A DNA stretch of 64,000 bases from Vigna angularis (GCF_016808095.1 NC_068977.1:4276479-4340478), one strand, 5' to 3'; shown: positions 31,230-42,900, counted from the first letter of the stretch. A program made the numbers and translations. The notes: generated from the letters alone by a model not told the origin.

Positions 31230-33089
31230 ATGGCCAACTCACACATTGAAGTCGTGTTTCACCATGGGGGGAAATTTGAGAATAATGGGACATTTGGATA
31301 TCACTATGGTCAAACCACAATTATAAAAATAGACCCTGATCGATGGAGTTATTTTGAAATATTAAGCATTCTAAAGGAGATGGGTTATAGGAATGTAAAG
31401 GACTTATGGTATTCATTGGGTCGTGGTCCTGTATTAGAAGATTGTTTGGAACCTTTATTAGATGACAAGGGTGCTTGTCATCTGATCAATATTGCTATGT
31501 TGAATGGTGAAGCTCACCTTTATGTTATACATAGGGTGTGTGAACCTGAGTATCTTCTGCAGTTGGAATACTGTTCTGAAGGAGAAGTTGAGAGAGAGAG
31601 TGCTGATTTGCAAGTTGATAGACCTAGTGTTGAAGGACAAGTTGAGAGAGAGAGTGCTGAAAAGGAAGTTCAGATAGAGATTGGTGTAGCAGATGTTGAG
31701 GCAGTGGGTGAACCTGAATCAGAAGTTGATCCAGAAATGGTAGAAGTTGAGGTTGATGTACTGGGTGATATAGAGGGTATGGTAGAGGATGTAGAGGATG
31801 TTGGTGTGGAGGATGCAGTAGAGGATGTTGGTGTGGAGGCAGAGGTTGAGGTAGAGGATGTAGAGGATGTTGGTGTGGAGGATGCAGTAGAGGATGTTGG
31901 TGTGGAGGCAGAGGTTGAGGTAGAGGGTGAGGGAAATGGGGTGAATGTAGACGTCCAGTCTGATGTGGAGGGGCAGGCAGAAGTAGAGGGTGAGGTAGAG
32001 GGTAATGGAGTACAAACTGATGAGTATGATGTTAGCAGTTGGAATGGGTCCGAAGAGGATGTATTTGAAGGTACTAATGAAGTTGAATTTGGTGGACCTA
32101 GGGGTTTATCTGACAGTGATTGGGAATCCGACAGTTTGAAGAGTGTTGTGGAAAGTGATAACACAGATGATGACAGGGATGACTATGGGGATTTTGGTGT
32201 TTGTGACACCTTAGTGAATATGTCTGAAGCATTTAATAGTGTAATTTTACATGCAAGAGGTAAGCCCATCATCACAATGATGGAAGACATTCGTCTGTAC
32301 CTCATGAAGAGATGGGCAACAAATAGAAACAAAATAAGTACATATGAAGGTAGTATTTGTCCAAAGATTAAGAAAAGATTTGACAAGGAACTGCTGTTGA
32401 CTAAATACTGGTTACCTAGGTATGTTGACATGACCACATTACCATTTCACTTCTTTATGTATGCAATTTTTTTACTACAAACACTGATTTGTCTTTTAAA
32501 AATTTGCAGTTGGTCTGGAGAGAAAATTTTTGAGGTCAGACACATTTCAATGATGAGTGACAAGTATGTGGTTGACATAGATAAACTGGAATGCAGTTGC
32601 AGAAAGTGGAGTTTAACAGCTATCCCATGTTGTCATGCACTAGCTGCCATGACATTTATCAACATCAATGGAGAAGACTACGTGCCACATTGGTTTACAA
32701 AGTCAACCTACCAAGAAACATACATTCCAATCATCTACCCTGTCAATGGTCCTCAGCTATGGGAACAAACTTCTCAGCCTGATGTTTTGCCTCCAACTAA
32801 AAGAGTGTTGCCTGGTAGACCAAAGAAGAAGAGAAGGCTAGAGGCTTGGGAGCTAAAGAAGGATGACACACAACTGAAGCAAAATGGAACTCGTAAGAGA
32901 TGTTCCATATGTAGACAGGTTGGTCATAAAAGAAATAGTTGTCCGCAAGCTCCTCCAGCACCCCAAACTCAATATCAATCAAGTGAGCAACCTGCAACCC
33001 AACCTGAACAAAGTCAGCCAACTACTGGACCAAGTCAACTTACTCAATGCGTTTTGGAACATACTCAGCCATCTACAACACAAGTTTAA
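31230..33089 (+). CDS. MURA-like MULE transposase lacking the DDE core
   Basis: ATG at 31230 opens 619 codons without a stop. Residues 1-105 resemble the PB1-like N-terminal domain of plant MULE transposases. About 115-310 is an acidic Glu/Asp/Val repeat region, with two copies of a 69-bp unit at about 31783-31920. At about residue 324 the frame jumps directly to CDTLVNMSEAFNSVI, which normally lies after the DDE catalytic domain, so the catalytic core is missing. A SWIM zinc finger follows (C455-x-C457, C467-x-H469), then a basic patch and a CCHC knuckle (C558-x2-C). A 90-bp segment at 32420-32509 has GT..AG ends and reads W-L-P-S-W-S-G-E when removed; it is probably an intron. Likely DNA-binding but not catalytic. 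Confidence 0.85.
   Translation: MANSHIEVVFHHGGKFENNGTFGYHYGQTTIIKIDPDRWSYFEILSILKEMGYRNVKDLWYSLGRGPVLEDCLEPLLDDKGACHLINIAMLNGEAHLYVIHRVCEPEYLLQLEYCSEGEVERESADLQVDRPSVEGQVERESAEKEVQIEIGVADVEAVGEPESEVDPEMVEVEVDVLGDIEGMVEDVEDVGVEDAVEDVGVEAEVEVEDVEDVGVEDAVEDVGVEAEVEVEGEGNGVNVDVQSDVEGQAEVEGEVEGNGVQTDEYDVSSWNGSEEDVFEGTNEVEFGGPRGLSDSDWESDSLKSVVESDNTDDDRDDYGDFGVCDTLVNMSEAFNSVILHARGKPIITMMEDIRLYLMKRWATNRNKISTYEGSICPKIKKRFDKELLLTKYWLPRYVDMTTLPFHFFMYAIFLLQTLICLLKICSWSGEKIFEVRHISMMSDKYVVDIDKLECSCRKWSLTAIPCCHALAAMTFININGEDYVPHWFTKSTYQETYIPIIYPVNGPQLWEQTSQPDVLPPTKRVLPGRPKKKRRLEAWELKKDDTQLKQNGTRKRCSICRQVGHKRNSCPQAPPAPQTQYQSSEQPATQPEQSQPTTGPSQLTQCVLEHTQPSTTQV
31783..31925 (+). repeat. 69-bp coding tandem duplication
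   Basis: The unit 'gtagaggatgtagaggatgt...gcagaggttgag' occurs twice and extends the acidic Glu-Val-Glu-Asp region of the MULE protein. The frame is kept. Confidence 0.85.
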
Positions 33090-33339
33090 AACTGATTTAG
33101 GACTGACAGTATGTTTAGCTTAAGTGATGGCTATTTTGTAATGATAAACATATATTTTGTAATCACAGACATGTTTTTTGTAATCACATACATCTGCTTG
33201 GTAAACTGTCAGACGTGGATTTGAATTCCACTTTGTAATTTCATTATGATGTAATTATGAATGTGAACGCTCGCCCACCACTTTGTAATTCCACTTTGTT
33301 TAATATCTACCAATGTTCGTACCAAATCTACCAAATTGG
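33090..33339. other. 3' flank of the MULE transposase gene
   Basis: AT-rich with two imperfect copies of 'catattttgtaatcacagaca' (about 33150-33200). Probably 3' untranslated sequence. No other feature is seen. Confidence 0.5.
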
Positions 33340-33735
33340 GCGCTCGCCCACCACAAGAGGACGCTCGTCCAGCACGAGAGGACGCTCGTCCAGAGAAGAC
33401 TCTCAGCTGACGGTCGCCCACTCGCTCAGAACGCTTGCCAGGATAAGTGGACGCTCGTCCAAGAGTAGAAGCACGAGCGGACGCTCGTCCCAGCCACGTA
33501 GAAATGGACGCTCGTCCAAGAGTAGAAGCACGAGCGGACGCTCGTCCCAGCGACGTAGAAATGGACGCTCGTCCAAGAGTACAAGCACGAGCGGACGCTC
33601 GTCCCAGCCACGTAGAAATGGACGCCCGTCCAGCCAGGTAGAAGAGAACGCTCGTCCTGTCATAGGACGCTCGTCCTTCAGAAGCGGACGCTCAGAAGTG
33701 GATCCAGCAAGGAGAAGAGGACGCTCGTCCGGAAT
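33340..33735 (+). repeat. GGACGCTCGTCC minisatellite inside the MULE
   Basis: GGACGCTCGTCC (arms GGACG/CGTCC) occurs about ten times. From about 33451 to 33631 it forms nearly three units of 57 bp, 'ggacgctcgtccaagagtag...cacgtagaaat'. Because the period is 19 codons, Ser-Arg-Gly-rich frames stay open on both strands; I regard these as by-products. The motif is the same as in the Tekay-like LTRs, although the two element types are unrelated. Confidence 0.85.
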
Positions 33736-34021
33736 TGGAACTGCAAAATTGGAACTGTCATTATCCATCAACCACTTTCAATCTTTTTCTTTTTGGAACT
33801 GCAAAATTGTATACAGATTTTTCTTTTTGGATTACAGAAGCCACTTCCTCATTTTATTGCCAGTTACACACCACTTCCTCATTTTATGTTGTACATATCA
33901 AACTAAATGTAATTTCAAACCATAATTTCAGAAGCTTGAATTCAAATTTGACCTTCATTTGATAACATCATATTACAATTTGTCCAAAGTGCTCTTCACA
34001 TAAACTATCTAACAGAACACA

Positions 34022-34417
34022 TCATGGACTTTTAAACAAAAAACATACAACAATGATATTAATCAATCCCAGAAAACATATCATTGTTATTAACATCTTC
34101 TCCCTTTTTTGACATTCCCTAACACATTTCTCCAGACTATTAATCTTCCTCCTTTGCCTTGCAATAGTACTAACAGTATCATCTACGCAATCTTCACTAA
34201 GCCATTTAAAGAAATTGCATCCTTGAAGTTCTTCATTTCTTGTCCGCTTGTAGTTAGGGCAGCCCCAGAATTGTTTCCCCTCGTTCTTAATTGTTTTTGC
34301 CACTCTCAACACAGCAGCCTCCCCACAGTGGCATATTTGGCTTCCAACCAATCCTCTGGATGAACCACCACGACAGCTCCCCCATGAGCAAGACGAACAA
34401 CCGTGATTCGAAGACAT
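34022..34417 (-). CDS. GRF-type zinc-finger protein encoded by the MULE
   Basis: ATG at 34417 gives 131 residues; the frame is open further upstream into the inverted repeat, but that part looks like untranslated repeat sequence. Residues 29-75 form a GRF zinc finger: C29-x-C31, then GKQFWGC53 and GC67NFFKW. A basic coiled-coil segment (about 85-107, RQRRKINSLEKCVRECQK) and a hydrophobic C-terminal segment (about 108-127) that could span a membrane follow. GRF fingers bind nucleic acid in nucleases and helicases; here the domain stands alone. It converges on the transposase ORF as mudrB does on mudrA in MuDR, but I see no similarity to MURB. Its role is unknown. Confidence 0.8.
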   Translation of the reverse strand: MSSNHGCSSCSWGSCRGGSSRGLVGSQICHCGEAAVLRVAKTIKNEGKQFWGCPNYKRTRNEELQGCNFFKWLSEDCVDDTVSTIARQRRKINSLEKCVRECQKREKMLITMICFLGLINIIVVCFLFKSP

Positions 34418-34584
34418 TGCCAACCCCAAACAGCGAACCCAAAAGAGCAAACCCCAAACAGAGACAACCACTGACAACGAAGAAGAACTCGCCAACCGCG
34501 AACCACCACTGCTCCGTCTTCCCGCGATCACTGCCTGCCTCTGTCTTCTTTCTCGCACACGGACATGCCCTAATCTCGAACAAA

Positions 34585-35077
34585 TGCACTGACAATGGGG
34601 CACACAACACAGACAAACCACAAAATAAATCAAAACTTCTGGGGGGACCACACTGAAAGCAACGAAACACAGAACAAAACCTACCATAAACGCACCTTCG
34701 AAAGTCGCTTTTTGGTTTTCGTTATTTACCCCACCACTGCTCCGTCTTCCCGCGATCACTGCATCCTCTGTCTTCTTTCTCGCACACGGACGTGCCCTAA
34801 TCTCGAACAAATCACCCCCAAATCTTTTTATCCCCAATTTTTAATAAAACCCAATTTGAAAATGGGGAACCCTAACACCACGTAAGCTTGCGTCTTGACA
34901 CCTCACCAAAGACAACTGCCACATCATCAGCCCACTAACTCCGTTTCCTTCTATTTAACGGAAGGGACTCATTACACTCAAATAATTACAAGTAAGGATC
35001 CATTCCACTCACATTTCTAGAAAGGGACTAACTTGAGATTTCCGAACCAAAGTGGGGACAAAATTGGGTATTATGCC
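34585..35077 (-). repeat. Right terminal inverted repeat of the MULE
   Basis: Counterpart of 30475-31010. Immediately inside it (about 34525-34584) a second copy of the 'ttcgagattagggcatgtcc..gcgagaaagaagacagagg' segment occurs, so part of the repeat is duplicated on this side only. Confidence 0.85.
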
Positions 35078-35086
35078 TATATTTTA

Positions 35087-35330
35087 TAATGTGGGTGACG
35101 AAAATGGTGATGTTGATGATGCAAAGAAAGAGTCATATTTTATCTTTAAAGGAAGTTTGTGTGAATGAACTAAAAGATAAATTGAAAGAAGAAACACGGC
35201 TTGATGATATTCTTGTGTGTTGTCGCAATCCATTCACTGCAAAACTTTATCCACTCCGTTTACAATTACCTCCTCATGCCAGTGACATGCATGTAGTTGT
35301 CGTTCCTTCTTCATTCAATGGTCAGTTTTT
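35087..35330 (+). pseudogene. Right piece of a host-like exon, frameshifted
   Basis: Directly after the MULE duplication, a frame reads NVGDENGDVDDAKKESY and meets a stop at about 35166. In the next frame it continues NELKDKLKEETRLDDILVCC then LYPLRLQLPPHASDMHVVVV, ending near a possible GT donor (35321). The composition is unlike the surrounding transposons and looks like an exon of a normal plant gene, decayed by one frameshift. I do not recognise the family. With the 12 codons at 30430-30465 it indicates the MULE inserted within this exon. Confidence 0.45.
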
Positions 35331-36480
35331 CCTTTACCTATTTTATTATTCAACATTTCTAAGACACTATCATATCTTTTTTATTTTTCTAATAATATCC
35401 TTGTTTGTCGAAAACCATTCAACAGAACAATGATGCAAGGGGGTGATAGTTATTTTAGCAGTTGAATGCTCGAATAGTTGTGTATATACAACATATATTT
35501 GTTGAGTTGAGTATGCAAATGTGGATGAGTACAGTAATCCTTCAAACACAATGAGGCAATAACCAACCATGAAGAACTGAAGTTTCAAAATTATCAAAAT
35601 TGTTGGTGGACTAGGTTGTTTGGAATGTAATGCAAATTGACAAGTGATAGTCTTTTTTTCTTTTCAATTCTTAATTAGGAACTCCATGGCCTCTTGGATA
35701 ATTATTCACTTCAAGTTGTAATGTTTATAGTGATATAGATTCTCATATTTTATATACATTCTTGTTAAGCAAAATCGTGTCTAGCCTAAAAAGACATATT
35801 TATCTTTGCGAGATCACATTGAAAAACTAATTCAGAATATTTGTGAAATCCTTTTTCACTGTATCGTTGTTGCATGAGTAAATTAGTTTTTTAATGCTTT
35901 ATTTCTTTGTTTAATGACATCACCAAGACCCATTGCATCTAAATGTATATGGCATCTAATATCCAAGATGAGTATCTCTTCATCGTAATTTCATGGGCCA
36001 CAAATTCAAATTTTGCAATGTTTAACATGTTTAGAACTGACACATAAAATATTAATAAGAATAATATTTCATGTATGAAACTATAAAATTAGGTTAAATC
36101 ATCCGTGATGTTTCTATTTTTTTTTTCTTGTCTCAAATGGGTCTATCATTTATCTCTTCTCTCAATTGAGTTTCTACTTATGAAAAATTAATGAAATTGG
36201 ACCCCTATCGTTAAATTGGCTAAACGGTGTTAAAAATTACATCGATGTGGCACATTGACGTGATTTTTAGAAACGTTATGGTGGATTGACATGGATTTTT
36301 GAAAAAAAATTAGGGAAAATTTCCTTGAAGCCCTAATTTATTGCTCATCCTTATTCTTTCATCTTCATTTGTACATAAGCTCTGTAGAATTTGGCTCTGT
36401 AAAATTTGGCTTTTTCAGGACAATAAGAAATTATGGTTAAAAACAATAGTGGAAAATCTCATTATTTATCAAAATCAGGT
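35331..36480. other. AT-rich intergenic DNA with a possible transposon end
   Basis: No gene is seen. Bases 36090-36260 ('ggttaaatcatccgtgatg...ctaaacggtgtta...gatgtggca') resemble the terminal regions of other plant MULE-type elements, but I could not locate the partner repeat or a target duplication. Confidence 0.4.
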
Positions 36481-39400
36481 GAGCCAACAAAAATGTCCAA
36501 CATGACTCCAACATAGAGGTAACACATTTTGAATGTTTCTAAAAATAAGGATAGCCTTCATGCTTAAAATGACATTCCTTGGATTATTGACACAGGAGTT
36601 TGCACCATGTCACAAAAATTAATCTTTTTCGATAAATGTGAAAAAGATTACAAAAATATCAGTAGGATTGTCAAATGAAAAAGATGTCACCACTGCAAAA
36701 GAAAACATTATGATTTTGGGTTGTGGTTTACAACTTGATCATTTTCTTTTTGTCCCTTGATTAACTTGAATTTAATTTATGTATCACAATGAATTGATGC
36801 CTCCAATTTTATTATTCAATTTAATCATGCATTATATGTAGTAATAAGACTTATTTTTATTGGGTACTCCATAGGTGTGAGAATAATTCAAGTGTAAATC
36901 AAAGTTCCACGTTAAGTAAAAATGACAAAGTTAAAACATCATATAACATGAAAGATCGATAAACCCATTGTCTTAAGATTTTGAGTTAAAAGTGGTATCA
37001 AATTCCTTATATATATAAATATATATAATATCTCCCAAAGAATACCCTCATATATAACATAACAAAGTTGATGGTTTTGGGTGATTGACTTATATTGCTA
37101 TAACAACAATAATATCATAATCACAACAAAAAGGTTATAAGTATGACCACTTAGATCGCTATAACCATAACCACAAGGGTATAACCAAAGGTCATCATAT
37201 ACTTGAGGGAAAAATATCATATGAAAGGGACTCACCCATGAGGAGAGATGTTGGTAATAATCCTAGTGTGAGTCAAAGTCTCACATTGGGTAAAAATGAT
37301 AAAGTTAAAACGTTTGTCAAATGCCTTATATATTACTGAACATATAAATCATTTTTAACTAAGTAAGCCTATTGTAAGTAGTTTATTTGAAGTTCATTGT
37401 TATTTGTGGGTACCTTATCCCACTCATTATTCATGTAGGGTGCAATGTCATTTAATTATTGTCAATGGTTATTCAGGTAGTTTGAGTTATTTCTTATACA
37501 ATAAAACTAAAGTTAAATCTATATTTATGTACTTTGTTACCTTAGTTGATAGATAATTTCATATGAAAATAAAAAAAGGTACGAAGTGACAACAACACCA
37601 AATTTAATTGTTTGTGTGATTTTTCTTTAAACAATGAGATTGTGTTTAAGACATCTTGTGTGTGGGTACTCCACAATAAAATGGGAGTGTGGAAAGAAAA
37701 CAACTTATTATGAATGTGGCACAAACACTCACATTTTAGGATTATTTACTAATGCAATTTTGGATGAAAATGTGTTAGTTGTATGTTATTTAAATAATAT
37801 CACATCTTTCAATGTGATTAATTATGTGAAACCTTTGAAAAATTATTTGGTAAATCATATAAATTTCATAAAATGAAAGTTTTGGTTGTTTATGTTAGGT
37901 GCATCATTGTGATAGGAATAAATTTTGTATGAAAAAAGGGAATGAAAATTGTATGATACGAAATTTCATAAATATTGTCATTAGATATGTGAAATATTAC
38001 AAACATGAATTTTCATTTACTGAGTCACAAGACAACAATATTTATACTCTTAACATTAATTATGATATTGAATATGTTTATGATAATATTGGATAAGAGA
38101 GTTATGATGCAAAGGATGCCTCCATGGCCTTGCACGGAGAAGAGTAGCCTAACTTCACGGGGTTGTATGGAGACTGTAATGAAGCTATTGTGGTTGTTGA
38201 TGAATGAGTAAGTATAGGTAGTGTGTATAATGAGGTAGTGTCCCAACACATATATAGGACTGATGTTATAGTGGCACAATAATAAAATATGGAGATAAAA
38301 ATGGGAAGGAAGATGTGAAACAAAATTCGATTAACAATGTAAAAGGATTGTGTCAATGACCGATGAAATACGAGCCTTGGAAAAAAAATGAAACATATAT
38401 TCTGTAAAAACTATCACCCAAAAAGAAAGTTTTTGGAAGTAAATGGTATACAAAATAAGATATCACTCATAATGGAGTATATAACATTTGAAAGCGAGAC
38501 TTGCTATTTTCGAACATCATCAAAGAGAGAGAATAAATTATGATGAAACATTTGCTCTATAAGAAAAAACAGTGATCGTCTATACCTTCTTAGTAGTGGT
38601 GACAATTAAAAAAATGACAAGTTCATCAAATGGATGTACATGAAATTTCCTTTAGGTTTTAAAACAGACTCAAATTTAGTTTACAGGTTGAAAAAGTAGT
38701 TGTATGGCTTAATTGAAAAAGTAGTTGTATGGCTTAAAACAAGCTCTGCGTTGTTGGTTTGCTAAGTTGGAATAACTGTGTCCAATTCTATTTAAATTAC
38801 TCACTGACGTTTATCTTTGTCAATGAAAATACGCGTTGGAATCATTAAAGAGACAAATTTAGTATGAGCCAAGCCTGGGGATTTTCTAATAGAACAACAC
38901 CATAAGATACCATTAGTTAGTACATCTCTTGAAGATTCGAAACCCTATCAAAGATTGATTGAGCGATTAATCTATTTATGTATGATTAAACCTGACTTTG
39001 CTTACATTGGACACATTTTATCCCAGCTTATGCAAAAATTCATGTAGAGCATTGGAAGCAGCCTTAAGGATCATTAGATATTTGAAGAAATATTTGGGAC
39101 AACGTATTATTTTTCAATAATTAAAAGTATAGAGATGGTATGATTCGAATTAGGCAAATTATCCACTTAGAAAACATTTTTTTGACTAGTTGGGTGATGC
39201 TTCTTGGTTCTTGTGTGGTATCTTGGAAAATTACGAAACAATTAACCATCTCTCATGCTACAGAGATTAAATATTATTTTATGACTACTACATATTAGTT
39301 AAAATGACTCAAATAATAACTTGATGATTTAGGAATTCGTATTTATAAAAAGATGCAATTGCATTGTAATAGTCATTCATCATTACATATAGAGCAAACT

Positions 39401-39570
39401 GGCATGGCCAATTTGTTCTCCTTGAATATATTTCTTTGCTCTTTACAAAAAAAGTTGCCAATGGGTTGTTTTATTTCTTTTAGAGGAATGAAAACACTAC
39501 AAACCGTAGCCACAATAGCAACATTAGTAGATAAATGTAGCAAAATATGTCAGATGTATTTGTAAATGGA
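36480..39570 (+). mobile_element. Heavily decayed Ty1/copia element, plus strand
   Basis: Translations in shifting frames show, in order: a protease-like WIIDTG (36580), an integrase start with WVPYPTHYS (about 37405) and VGTPQ-NG-VERK (about 37665), a DKF..RKCVFVGY-like region (about 37915-38040), RT fragments (about 38390-38720), and the RT tail YQRLIERLIYLCMIKPDFAY (about 38950). A RNase H tail follows (about 39200-39340). Dozens of stops make it an old pseudogene. Bases 36885-37330 hold two diverged copies of 'gtgtgagtcaaagt..cac', possibly a small LTR-type insertion. Confidence 0.65.
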
Positions 39571-39925
39571 GTCTATAAAACGAAGGAAAAATCCATGGAC
39601 ACCTGTCTTGGTAGAAGAGAATAAGTAATTGAAAGGAAGAGACAAGAATAAGTGATTGATATCATTGGCTTGTAAAATTACAGGAGAGAGAAATACAATA
39701 AATAATAGTATCAATTAAATGTTTGGATAATGGTCAAAGTGTCTATAAAATCAACTCTAAAATAGGAACTAACTAGTGAACTATTCAATGACTATTCATT
39801 AATCTGGGGCTAAAATGAGAGAAGAAGAAAGAATAGAGAGTTTAATTGAATGACCACACCTGTTATAAATTATTATAAACAAGTAGGTTTCCAAATCACA
39901 AAGGAAACAAATTTACTGCAATGAT
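39571..39925 (-). other. 3' flank of the EXO70A gene
   Basis: No coding potential. It should contain the 3' untranslated region and polyadenylation site of the minus-strand gene. On the minus strand, AATTTATT-type A/T runs occur but I cannot pick a cleavage site. Confidence 0.5.
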
Positions 39926-42900
39926 TTATCGCTTTGGTTCACCCCATATCTTGCTTTCAAAAAATTCACCCAGCATTTGCTCAAGATGTTCAGGAGAATA
40001 TACCATGTACTTATAAGGATTTTTGCCGTTCTCTATCACGGGCCTGAAAGATTAAATACATGAGAGAAATTTTGTCAGAAAATTCAGAAACTGAAAAGAA
40101 AAAAGATATAGACATAGTTCAATAGGTGTTTCTAGTGTTGTTCTCTAATCACAATTAAAGTTTTACTTTGACGATCTATCTTGTCTTTCAGTGCAAATGT
40201 TTATTATGCTGATCATCAAAGTAAAACTTTTCATGAGAAAACAACTCTGAAAACAATAAGAAAATGCTTCTAATTTTGTCCAAAATTATATAGCTTAATT
40301 GAAATATACCCAAAACGTTTTAGGAAAGATCTATATGCGGGCAACAAGACTTCAGCAACAGCCAATCTGAGAGATTCACGCAATTCACTGTCGGGAACAG
40401 TCCATTGAGATTGCCGTTGATGAAGCTCTTCAATTTGATCGTTAAATGTCTTGAATCTATCTTTAATCATTGTTCTTGTGACTGCATTATTGTTTTCACT
40501 TGCTGGGACAGTGAGGCATTGTAAAATCTACAAGGTCATTCAGCGTTATCTATTAATGAAACCGTAGTCATGCAAACTCTATTATTCCAAATACATTTTT
40601 TCATCTGAAACTATATCATTCAAAATACAATTTAATATCCAGAAATATATTTTAGATTTTGAAATTGTGTAATCTTGAAAATGTATTTCAAAATGTAGAT
40701 TCTAGAATATACTCAATTGCATAATCTATAATATATTTTAGATAATATAATTTATAATATATTTTGTAATTCAAAAGTGCATTTTGAATTCCATATTCAT
40801 AAACAATATTTTAGATTATACAGTCTAGATACATATTTTGGATTATACATGCCAAAATGCATTTTCAAATTATATAATCTAGAAACAAATATAATAATCA
40901 TCCCAATAAGTGAAATTTAGCACAAATTACACAATGTTATTCATCTCAATTAATGATGAAACATTATCAGATAACATGAATCACGAGTTTCTTAGCAAAA
41001 TGTATTATGTAAAAGAACTAAAATAATTACTTAACAGGAGTAACATGCAAAAATATAAAGAAAAAACTTCTATCTAGGTATGAAGTAGAACGTTAATATA
41101 TGTAATTTATACTCACAAAAGGTATATTAATTACCAACGATAGTTAAAAAATGACATATACTATAAAAAACAATTTAGAGGGTCTAAGAATCTATTGAGA
41201 AGGAATGAGTAGGATAATTAGATAATTCAGTAGACCTTAATTAACAACATTTATGTATACATTATGTGGAAGTTAAAAGTTGGGATCATGTATTTGGACA
41301 ATTTTTTGTTGTTATAGTCCTTAGACTTTTTGCGATTTGGGTTTTGTTTGCGTCTCGGACCTATGGAAATTAATATTATTATGTATGTCTGTTTTTTAAT
41401 ATTTGTAAAAGGAATATACACATTAAATAAAAGTATCATTGCAGATTAAAAAAGTCAAGTAAGCATGTCAATTTTGAGTAAAGATCAAATTGAATACTAT
41501 AATAAGAAATTAGACTTATTAAATTATTGAATTTTTTTTATAGGCAACTGTTAGTATTTTTTTTAATGTTGAACTCAGAATTTCTTTCACCTTTTAAATA
41601 ATTTTAAATCTTCTAAATATTAATTGGAGGAATTCAACCAACAATTTTTCTAACTCTCTTTTTCAACTTTTGTTACTAAATCAATTTTATATAGCTTCAA
41701 ATTATTGAATCTTGAAAGGTGAAACTAAATCATATAATTATTAAATATTTTATTTGTTTTAATTGTATAAGGTTGTTCAAGTCTTAAGGAGTTTTAATAG
41801 GTTCTACAAAATTTATGAAAAGGAATAAAATGTCTAAGGCTTGAATTAGCTGTATTTGGGGTAGTATTGTGTTTTTTATTTAGTTGAAGGTTTGAATGAA
41901 AGTTATTGTGTGGTTTTTTATATGCATATGCCTTTAGGGTATGAGGATGATAATTGAATAGTTTAATGTTTTTGAGTTGAGCCAGGAGTTTTGTTCAAAA
42001 CCTTGTGAGTAACATGTTTAGGAATCATACATCATTCAATGTAAACTTCTCTACAGTTTATCAAATTGAAGAGTGAAACCTTTGCCCAAGAAATCCTTTT
42101 ATACTGATTTGCATGCTGTTGCACAATTCTTCTATGTATTTGCACCCAATCATCTCCTAACATGTCCTTTGCCTCTGACCTACCAGCACAATATGCAAAA
42201 TAGAATTGGATCCAATTTGAAAATCAATCTTACCGTACAATTAGGGTAAAACAAAAAATAAAATAATAACCAACCTTCTCACAGATCTCACTATGTAATG
42301 GATGTTATTCATAAGAAACAACTGGGTCAGTGCTGGATCTTTATATTGTTTTGATTTTCCATCCAAGTTAGTTTGGAGAGCCTGCATAATCCTTGTTGTA
42401 ATAATTGCTAATTGTCCGTCCGGGTCATTGGGATCAAACTCATGAAAAAGTAGTTTCAAGGTTGATTGATAACTGCATTTAGAATAAAAAATTGGATATT
42501 AACTTGTAAAATTAAGATCTAAATCCATATACATTATAGGAAACATTGATGATAATTTATTATTTCTTGAAATCATTTTGAAGAAACATTTTGGAAGTGT
42601 TTATAAAATATTTCGGAAAAAATAGCTAATTACACAAACACAAATGAAGGGAAAACATTGCGATATTACTCACTCATACAGAAACTTCACGTAATTGATC
42701 ACGTAGCTGGTTAAAGGGTGAACAGTTCCATCCATTACAGTAGTTTTAGTGGCATCTTTTTCAACTGCTTCCTCAAAATCAACAAAGGTTTCTTGGGCAG
42801 TTTGAGCTAATCTCTTTGACAAATTTATTGCAGCTTCTCTCATTTCAGTGCATGCCTTACTTTCAAAAAGTTTCTCAATCTACATCATGTCCCAATTTTG

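Larger units (their letters stand above)
30475..35077 (+). mobile_element. Complete Mutator-like element (MULE), 4603 bp
   Basis: The ends GGCATAATACCCAATTTTGT and the exact reverse complement are flanked by a perfect 9-bp duplication TATATTTTA (30466-30474 and 35078-35086), the size typical of Mutator transposition. The inverted repeats extend about 500-550 bp with few differences. Inside are a rightward MURA-like ORF (31230-33089) and a minisatellite (33340-33735). A leftward GRF zinc-finger ORF (34417-34022) converges on these. The two-gene convergent layout recalls MuDR. The transposase lacks its catalytic core, so movement would need help in trans. Confidence 0.92.

Noticed and set aside
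31670..32164. Thr/Ser-rich antisense ORF of 164 residues
   Set aside because: Antisense shadow of the acidic repeats in the MULE transposase.
33257..33925. Ser-Arg-Gly-rich ORF resembling an SR-type protein, and its mirror ORFs
   Set aside because: Produced by the 57-bp minisatellite, which stays open in several frames on both strands because its period is a multiple of three.
34417..34837. Upstream extension of the GRF ORF to 271 residues
   Set aside because: The extra 140 codons translate the terminal inverted repeat, including a segment also found in the left repeat; a start at 34417 just before the Cys-rich region is more plausible.
37634..38211. Short plus-strand ORFs as host genes
   Set aside because: They coincide with frame-shifted integrase remnants (VGTPQ-NG-VERK) of the decayed copia element.
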